Shown here: piece by piece, positions 56,852 to 64,000 of the stretch | Position numbering within the stretch: position 1 is the stretch's first letter | Layout: the number at the start of each line of letters is the position of its first letter | Source: Gloeopeniophorella convolvens | Taxonomy: Eukaryota; Basidiomycota; Agaricomycetes; Russulales | Assembly (NCBI GenBank): GCA_022496205.1 | Contig: WTXD01000076.1 | Location: forward strand, 1-64,000 | DNA length: 64,000 bases | Direction of reading: 5' to 3' | Notes under the pieces: model-generated | Seen by the model: the letters and a program-made list of their open reading frames with translations, nothing else | What the model was told of the DNA's origin: nothing | Databases searched by the model: none | Position numbers and translations under genes: made by a program

Positions 56852-59214
56852 TTACAGACCCATAGATGAGGATATAGATGGCGCGGACGACCCGTGCCGC
56901 TGGCGCTCCCACAGCTTGTTCTTCGCGCGCACTTCGATATTCTCAAAGGGCGCCGACTGGCTGAGCTGCACGCAATCGCGCGTGCCCAGGACCAGCAGCT
57001 CGAAGAAGAACGCCGATGCCGCGCGGCGCGTCGCCTACAGCCCGCCATCAGCACACGCGCACAGGGCACAGACAGCACGCGCAGCCAGCCCACGCACCTT
57101 GGTCGACATGTGCCGGAAGCTCAGCACCTTCTCCGCCTCGTCCTCTGCGGGCTCGAGCTCGCGCCGGATGACGCCGAGCGCGCGCATCGTGTTCTTGCTG
57201 TAGCCCTTGCCGTCCGAGCCCGCGCTGCTGTCCGCCTCGGACACCTGGCTCGAGCCCTTCATGTCGAACACGGCGATCGGGCACGCGAGGTCCGCGTACG
57301 TCTCCTCGCCCTCGGCCTCCTCGGGCGCGGGCGTCGACACGCGCGAGATGCGCGTGAGCTCCGACGGCGCGAGCGACTTGTCGCGCACGAGCTCGACGGG
57401 CGCGGGCTCTGCGGCGCTGACGTCCATCTGGAAGTCCTCCATGCCGAGCCCCCCCGAGTCAAACTCGAACCCGGGGCCGACACTGGCGCCCCGCCCGAGC
57501 ACGTCGCTCCCGACGCCCTGACTTGGCGCGACGCTCGCGCGGCGCGCTTGCCCGGGCACTTCGTCGTCGCCTGGCGCGACGCTACCCTCGCGCTCACCTT
57601 CAGGCTCAACGCGCGGGCGCTTGCTCGGCGGCTTCTCCGGGGACGCGCCGCGGCGCTTGCTGGCGGGGACGTGTGTCGTGACTGGGCGCATGAACATCTC
57701 CTGCAGCTCGGGCGCTATGCCTGGCGGGCCCGCGAAGAAAAAGGTGCCGCTCGGCGTCACTTTTGTGGGGAGGAAGTGGGAGATGGGGTCCTCGCGGATC
57801 TCAAGGAGGCGCATTACGACAGGGGAGCGCGGCAGATATTGGTGTTCTGTCAGAATGGATGAGACGTCGACAGCGTTGAGTGGGCCCAAGCCGCCGCGTC
57901 CGCGACCCTCGAGCTCCGTGAGGTCATCGAAGATCTGCTTCTTCTTGCGCTTGCGCTTCTCTTCGGGCGCTGCTGGTTCTTCAGCTTGTTCAGCCTGTTC
58001 ACCGACGACTACGACCGGTTCTGCCTCAATGTCTGCTGGCGGTGTGACGGGTGCTTCACTCAACGGCGATGCTGGATGAAGGTTAGCGAGTAAAGCGACA
58101 GCGAATAACTTGACGCACAGGCTCTGGATGGCGAGCGCGTTTGCTCAGGGGTCTTGGCTCCCTCGCTGACGGGACGGTCGCCAAAGTCGAGATCAAGGTC
58201 GATGTTCATGCCCTCATCTGGACCGAACCCAAAGTCGATATCATCACCAAATGGCTTCTCCGAGGGTTCCCGGCTGTGGTGGGAAAGCAAGTCCAGCTCG
58301 TCCCTGGTGTCCCCGAGAAGGTGCGAGTCGAGCGATTCGCGGGGGGCTCGTGGCGGGGCGGCATCACGACCGACTTCAACGCTCATATCATCGGGTTCAC
58401 TGGGTTCGTGAACACTGGGGGGCTCTTCCTCGTCTCCGAACGTTAGCCCGAGGTCAACTTCGTAGTCCTGCGACCCAATGCCGTCCGAGGGGCCCAGGTC
58501 AAAGCCATATCCACCTTCATCGGCATCGAGCTGGAAGTCGTCGGCAGTTGCAAGAGTGATGTCAGCCTGGCGAGCCACGTGATAACCCTGAGGCTGGACT
58601 TCACGATCTTCGAAGTCAATGTCCCTGAAAGCGGTGAGCTGCATGCGAGGCCGTCGGAATATCGACCTACCAGTTGATATCTGGCAGGAGGATGTCGAGG
58701 TCGAGTGCGTTGGTCGGGAGGGTGATAGCGTTACGGTTGACGGCAAGCTGATCTTCCGTCATGTCGACGACGCCTGGCCGGAACGCCTGTTGGATAGGTC
58801 GGCAATGCTGAGCACAGGATTACTGAAGCCAAGGGCGCACCATCTTGATTTTCAGGAGGGCTTCGTTACAGTCGTCGAGCAAGTACTTGGCCTTCCGGCT
58901 GTAGATGCGCACGACGCCGAGGAGTAGCTGACCACTGAGTCGAAGTGCCATGACCTCAATCTCCTGTCCCATGATCGCATCTGCGGTCGCTCCCTGGTGA
59001 GTAAACTGAAGCTATCTGAGAGTACAGCCGACACGCACCGACTGACTGCTCGATATCCGTCTGGAGGGTCTGTGCTTTGGAGAGCTTTCGCTCCATATGG
59101 GCGGCGAGCCATACTTTGGCGAGCGGTCCGCGTCGGGACAAGATTGCCTCTGAGTAGAACTGGAAAGACAGTCCAGAATGTTGGTCTGCATATCGGATAA
59201 ACAAGACGTACCAT
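56852..59214 (-). CDS. rad21: Cohesin subunit RAD21/SCC1 (7 exons, start codon alone in exon 1)
   Basis: Exons: 59214-59212 (ATG only), 59159-59039, 58980-58841, 58786-58671, 58624-58119, 58071-57098 and 57034-56852; 680 aa in frame. The N-terminal Rad21/Rec8 domain reads [20 protein letters not shown], then [40 protein letters not shown] and LPDINWDID, which binds SMC3. The C-terminal winged helix ends [20 protein letters not shown] and [13 protein letters not shown], which binds SMC1. The middle is acidic and disordered, with several S/T-P and E-x-x-R sites where separase could cleave, and a basic KRKRKKKQ nuclear signal. The protein closes the cohesin ring holding sister chromatids. Mitotic RAD21 rather than meiotic REC8 is inferred from the [11 protein letters not shown] and C-terminal form. 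A 208-nt divergent promoter is shared with the PPR gene. Confidence 0.93.
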
Positions 59215-59422
59215 GGTGAATGGAAATGCCCGCGGGGGAGACGCGTCAAGCGCAGCGGGAGAGGGTCGCGGTCGCGGTTTGTCCGAGCGTGTGGACGAAA
59301 CCAACGCGCCTGGGCCACGCGAGAGGCTAGAGCATCCGACGTCCCACGGTCACGTGCACCCCGTTTCCATTTTTGCGCGTGTCTGTCCCGCGTCTCGGCG
59401 CCAGCCACCCGTTCCGCCAGCG
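59215..59422. promoter_or_regulatory. Short divergent promoter, RAD21 / PPR gene
   Basis: Only 208 nt separate the two start codons, so the two promoters must overlap. A GTCACGTGCA element (an E-box-like CACGTG core) lies at about 59350-59359. Confidence 0.6.
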
Positions 59423-61254
59423 ATGTTCGCGTCTTCCTCCAGGACAGCCCTCTCCGCCGCCCAGAGGCGCGTCGCGACACAGACAAGGGATGTCACTGTG
59501 GCGCTGTACTCGACAGGTGTGCTGTATACGGTTTTGTCGAAGCTATGGCTAACTGCCTTGGCCAGGGTCCCTACCTGAGCGCCCCCACCGACACCCTCCC
59601 CAAGATCGTTCCCAAGCCCATGCTGGTCACTCTGCTCCGAGAGGAGGTGCTCAGCGGAGAAATGGCTCTCAAAGCCGGCCATGGACATACAGCAGGAGTC
59701 CTGTAATGCGCCCCACGGCTCAGTCCTTCACCCTGAGGCTCGGGCAGGCTGTGGATTTCGGGCGGACGGTCCAACTCCTGGAGATCCTCAAGGAAATGAA
59801 GGACCTAGGAATCAAACCAGATATTCTCACATACAACTCTGCGATGGAGCTGCTTGCAAGGCACGCCATGGAAGCGGAGGCGTGGGCGGTGCTCGACGAT
59901 ATGAAGGCAGTAGGCGTCGCACCTGATGTCGAGACGTACAAGTTCCTGCTGAGGGTTCGTGGTACACCACGGTTCCTCGGACACATCTCTCATGATCTTT
60001 CACTGCACAGGCTGTCCGCAGGTCCCCCCACCAGGCGACTTGGGCCGTAATTGACCTGATGGACCAGGCAGGAGTAGCACGCAACGAAGGTGTATACGCG
60101 CTACACATACAGCGCTACCTGAACGACGAAAACTTCGAAATGGCGTTCAAACTTTTGGTCGAGATGGAGGGCCGCGGCTATACCCCTACCTTGAACACCG
60201 CGGAAGCAGTTATTACCGCAGCTGCTCAAAAAAAGATGCCGCGTCTCGCATGGGAGCTCGCGGAGAACTTCGAAGCAACCTCTGTGCGTAGGATAAGCCC
60301 ACGCGTGTGGGCAGCGTGCCTATTGGCTTCTTCTGAGCTGCTCTACGTGCGTGTCTGTTCCGGGCTTTGCAGGCCCGAGCTCATCTTGCAACACAGAAAG
60401 ACGGCGTTGTGCATCTTTGGCGAAAGCTCACAGAAGAACTCAAGATCCTTCCAGACGAAGGCTGCTGCATCGAGGTGCTACACACCGCCGGACGGCACGG
60501 GCTCCCCGAGCTTGCCATGGACGTGCTCCGTGTGCTCAAGAGCATCGGCGCCGAGCTCAAGGACTACCACTTCGCGCCGATCGTCGAGGCGCTCTGCCGC
60601 AGCGGCGATATCAAGGAGGCGCTCGGCCTGCTGACGGTGATGCGCCAACACAAGATCGAGCCCGACTCCGGTACCGCGCACCCCATCTTCAACGCGATCC
60701 GCACGGGCACGGACGCGGTGGACAAGGCGTGGGACGCCGTCGAGGCGCTGCATGCGGATGGCCAGACGGTCGACATCACCGCGGTGAACGTCATCATCCA
60801 GGCATCCGTCGCACTCGGTGACCTCCAGCGCGCATTCGGGACATACCAGACGTGCGGGCAGCTCGGCGTCAAGCCGACCCTCGACACGTTCCACTACCTG
60901 CTCTCGGGCTGCATCTCGGCGAAGCACCGCGAGCTGGGCGACCGCCTCGTGGCGGAGATGAAAGAGGCGAAGATCAAGCCCGACGCGGGCACGTACGAGC
61001 GGCTGATTGTGCTGTGCCTCACGGGCGAGACGTACGAGGACGCGTTCTTTTACCTCGAGGAGATGAAGGCGGAGAACCTCTACCCACCACTCTCGGTCTA
61101 CGAGGCGATCATCCGGCGCTGCGTCATGGAGAAGGATTCGCGGTATGCGGTGGCGGTGCAGGAGCTGGGGGAGTTCGGATACAGCGTGTCTCCGGCGCTG
61201 CAGAAGGTCATTTCGGGCGAAGGCGAGGGTAGCAGGCCTAGGCGGAGGCCGTAG
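59423..61254 (+). CDS. Pentatricopeptide-repeat protein, probably mitochondrial (4 exons)
   Basis: Exons: 59423-59516, 59566-59954, 60011-60283 and 60373-61254; 545 aa in frame. The N-terminus MFASSSRTALSAAQRRVATQ is rich in Ser, Ala and Arg without acids, a typical mitochondrial presequence. PPR motifs are visible as repeated D-x-x-T-Y-N/K and helix pairs: ILKEMKDLGIKPDILTYNSA, LDDMKAVGVAPDVETYKFLL, MDQAGVARNEGVYALHIQRY, MRQHKIEPDSG and MKEAKIKPDAGTYERLIVLC. PPR proteins bind organellar RNA and help its processing or translation; the target is unknown. The GC-rich linker after residue 33 has no counterpart in the repeats and may be disordered. Confidence 0.85.
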
Positions 61255-61410
61255 ATCTACTATAACCTATAGACGGCGGGCGAGGCGGCCTCCAGGCAGA
61301 CACGTGACGTCAGAGCGCGACGCGTTTGTTTGTGTCTGTTTCCTGCCCGTTCGGAATCGCCTCTACAGTTACTCTACACTCACTCAAGTATTGGGATTAT
61401 ATCCTCGGCC

Positions 61411-63505
61411 ATGCAAGCAATCACTATTCAGCAGTACAAAGACCGGTACGCAATACTGCAGCGGAAGCTCGAGCAGTTGGAGAAAGTTCACGCTGAGGGA
61501 AAGAAACAGGTTCGGCTTGCCACTCTTTCATGTTTCTTCGGCTGACCCCCGGACAGTATCAGACCACCCTCGACAACCTCACAGGCGAACTCACTACCGT
61601 GCGCAAGGCCAACGCAGACCAATCCACACGAATAGAGAAGCTAAAAAAGCAGGCCGATGCGCAGGATGCCCGCGTTCAGGAGCTGAAGAAGACCGTGCTC
61701 ACAGACCAGGCCGACCTGAAGGACCTCCGCGCCAAGCTGCGCTCAGCAGAGGCCGAGCGCACTGCACTGCAGGCCAAACACGACGACGCAGTGCGGACGA
61801 AACACGCAGCGCGCGCCGCCGACACGCTCCGCCGCGACGAACTGCGCGAGCGCGATCAGCGCGTCGCGGAGCTGGAGGCCGCGCTGGCGGCGGAGAAGCG
61901 GAAGCGGGCGGAAGCGGAGGCAAAGCTGCGCGACGCTACCGAACAGAGGGCGGACGAAGAGACGCAGCGCGCGCTCGACGGCGCACGGACACGGACGCAG
62001 CTCGAGCAGGCGCGCGCGGAGACGGCACAGACGAAGGCCGCGCTGGACGCCGCGCGCGCGCAGGGAGGGGAGGAGCGCGAGGCGCTCGTGGCGCAGGTCG
62101 AGGCGCTGCGCGACGTGCTCGCGCAGGCGGCGGAGGCGTACGGGCGGCTCGTCGCGGAGACGGTGGGCAGGGCGGCGCACGGGCGGCTGCGCCGCGAGTA
62201 CGACGCGCTGCAGTTCAGGACGCTCCGGCTGGAGCGCAAGCTTGCCAATTCGGACGCGCAGGTCAAGGAGCTCGCCACGCTCGTCCGGCAGACGCGCGAC
62301 GCGAACGTGTTTCTGGAGGCGCAGCTCCGGGCGGCTCATGAAGACAGCGCGTTGTATGCTTCTGCCCTGGAGGACCTCAGGCAGGATCTCGAGGACCCCC
62401 GCGACTCCTCCACGCACATCCTTCTTTCCGATACGCTGTTCACGCTACACCAGGAGCTTCTGGACACTGAGCTCGACATCCGCGAAGCCCTGTCTTCCGG
62501 CGACCAACAAATGGCCAAGCTCCTTGTTGGTCTCAACCAAGAACTTGTGACTTCTTGCGTTTCAACGCGCGCGGACCTGGACGCAGAAGCCCTCGCTCGG
62601 CAGACCACTGCAGTGCAGCTGCAAACCGCCAACGCACTCCAAGACGCAACAGCTGCAGATCTACACGCGACCCGCGCTGAACTGGAATCTTCACGAAGGC
62701 GCCTAGAGGAGACCTCCAACACCCTGGGCGCCGCGCGGGCAAGCGAGGCGGCGCTCGCGGAGGAGATCAAAGTTGCCAAGTCGCAGAACAGGGAGCAGGC
62801 TGCCGCGCACAAACAGGCTCTCCAGAGGGAAAAGGACGCCTCCGGCAAGCTCGTGAGCAGTCTGCAGCAGAGCAAGGTGGCAGAGGAGGAGCTCCGCGGG
62901 GAGATCGACCAGTGCGTCTTTATCTCGGGCGCGCGCGCAAAATCGACGCTTACACCCCGCCCGCGCGCAGACTGGCGACGGAGCTCGCAGACGCAGAGCG
63001 CTACCGCGAGGCGTACCACACGCTCGTGGACGAGGTCGGCATCTTGGCGGCGCGCAACGAGCTCGCCGAGGGCGAGGCCAACAGGCTCAGCCGGTTCAAC
63101 GCCGAGATCCTGGGGCACACTAACCCCGCGCAGCGCATCGTGTACCTCGACCGCGTCCGCCGCGAGCTGGCAGAGACAAAGCAGGTGCGTTGCGCCGCGG
63201 CCCGCGACGAACGACGAGCGACTGACGGAGCGCCCGCACGGCAGACGCTGGTAGTCGTCACGCGCGAGCGCGACGCCGCGGGCGCGCAGATCGAGGGCCT
63301 CCGCCGCGAGCTGGGCCTGTACAGGTCCGTGCCGGTGGAGGGCAAGCCGCGCACCCACATGACGCGCGTCGCGCGCGTGCCGTTCGCCGCGCAGAGCCAG
63401 AACGTCGACCCTGCGCGGACGCGGAGTGCGAGCGCGGAGGTCGCGAGGCATCTGCCGCCGCTGGCAGACGGGAGCGGCGATATGAGCGTGGACGAGATCT
63501 TGTAG
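61411..63505 (+). CDS. Long coiled-coil protein with an HMMR-like C-terminus (4 exons)
   Basis: Exons: 61411-61509, 61557-62911, 62971-63184 and 63245-63505; 642 aa in frame. Almost the whole protein is predicted coiled coil with charged heptads (YKDRYAILQRKLEQLEKVH, LRDELRERDQRVAELEAALA-like runs). Near residue 540 the segment FNAEILGHTNPAQRIVYLDR resembles the conserved C-terminal HMMR/RHAMM motif (LLGHQN.KQKI.H...L), a spindle- and microtubule-associated family. The last 60 residues are basic and disordered and end MSVDEIL. A role at microtubules or spindle poles is inferred from that single motif. It is 156 nt downstream of the PPR gene on the same strand. Confidence 0.82.
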
Positions 63506-64000
63506 CGGGGCAGGATCTGTTGTGCACATCTATATTTGTTTATTTCAGTGCTTTGCTTTGCTGAATGGGAATGAGTTGATGACTCGGGCTTGATGCGTTC
63601 CGAGTATTCAGTGCAAGTATATAGTCGTGGTCACAGAAGGAGCTCCTGGAGTGTCGCTGCCATCAGATCAGTGAGACCAGCGGGAGTGGGGGCGCTGAGC
63701 TTCAGCCCTGGACAGCATTGTTCGAGGACTCTCGAGCGATCTGGCTGGCCACCCGGACCCGTTGCAAGCCTCGGAAGTCCGAGTCTGGAACACGCCCTAT
63801 ATAATTGTCAGTGTCCTCCGCACTGGCACTTCGTCCGATGACTTCAAGTTTCCAAGCAATCACCGCCGTGTCGATTTAGGTGTTTCGTCTGAAACAGGTT
63901 CCTTCCCAGACTCGTACCTTGAAGCTTGAAGCTTGACATGTCAGGCTATGTGGGCCTCGCTTCTACATGTACTACAGATTGATCGATTGTCATCGATCTG
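63506..64000. other. 3' flank of the coiled-coil gene
   Basis: No gene is supported up to the window end; a short frame at 63590-63841 has no family match. Confidence 0.5.

Noticed and set aside
56894..57862. Plus-strand frame of 322 codons opposite RAD21
   Set aside because: It lies antisense to RAD21 exons with clear cohesin motifs; composition is that of a GC-driven shadow frame.
62336..63529. Long minus-strand frame (397 codons) opposite the coiled-coil gene
   Set aside because: It is the antisense shadow of a GC-rich gene; its arginine/serine-rich sequence has no family match, and the plus-strand exons fit a coherent protein.
1..64000. CRISPR arrays, bacterial operons or ribosome binding sites
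   Set aside because: Spliced genes and eukaryotic families show this is fungal nuclear DNA; no regularly spaced direct repeats were seen.

Overview
The window looks like a nuclear contig of a filamentous basidiomycete, most likely an agaricomycete. Coding regions are cut by many GT-AG introns of about 45-100 nt. Several gene families are typical of Agaricomycetes: DUF6535 membrane proteins, an F-box/leucine-rich family, a seven-helix membrane family and a large CACTA/Tnp2-like transposase. Housekeeping genes are recognisable as fungal (cohesin RAD21, the fatty-acid elongation dehydratase PHS1/HACD, an NIF/Psr-type phosphatase, a Yap-like bZIP, a PPR protein). The order placement (perhaps Polyporales) is inference.

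Layout. 0-3.3 kb: a decayed Ty3/gypsy gag-protease region on the minus strand, followed by the 3' stump of a Ty1/copia element with one LTR. 4.6-11.5 kb: a DNA transposon with two genes that both splice into open reading frames, a 1246-aa transposase (12 exons) and a 562-aa partner protein (9 exons). 12.6-25 kb: three F-box/LRR paralogues on the minus strand (one with a replaced 3' end), with an orphan 374-aa gene and the first copy of the seven-helix membrane gene between them. 25.4-31 kb: a divergent pair, DUF6535 protein (-) and BTB protein (+). 31.8-37.1 kb: phosphatase, bZIP and HACD. 37.6-43.8 kb: an inverted duplicate of the DUF6535/BTB pair in which the BTB copy is dead and the DUF6535 copy is open, plus a further broken DUF6535 fragment. 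45.1-50.7 kb: two more copies of the seven-helix gene as an inverted, tail-to-tail pair. One needs a shifted splice acceptor; the other has a premature stop. A MITE with a 9-bp target-site duplication lies beside the broken copy, and the matching empty site lies beside the other. 51.2-63.5 kb: a compact, GC-rich block with a pepsin-like protease, a GH16 glucanase, a secreted carboxymuconolactone-decarboxylase-like protein, RAD21, a PPR protein and a coiled-coil protein with an HMMR-like C-terminus.

The conserved block probably represents ordinary chromosome content. The 0-30 kb and 37-51 kb stretches are shaped by transposition and segmental duplication. Exon structures were built by hand from frame continuity, splice consensus and comparison between copies inside the window. 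Where the total coding length divides by three and a family match runs across each junction, confidence is high. Three reading-frame breaks in otherwise well-preserved genes (HACD, and two in GH16) look like single missing bases in GC-rich runs and may be consensus errors.
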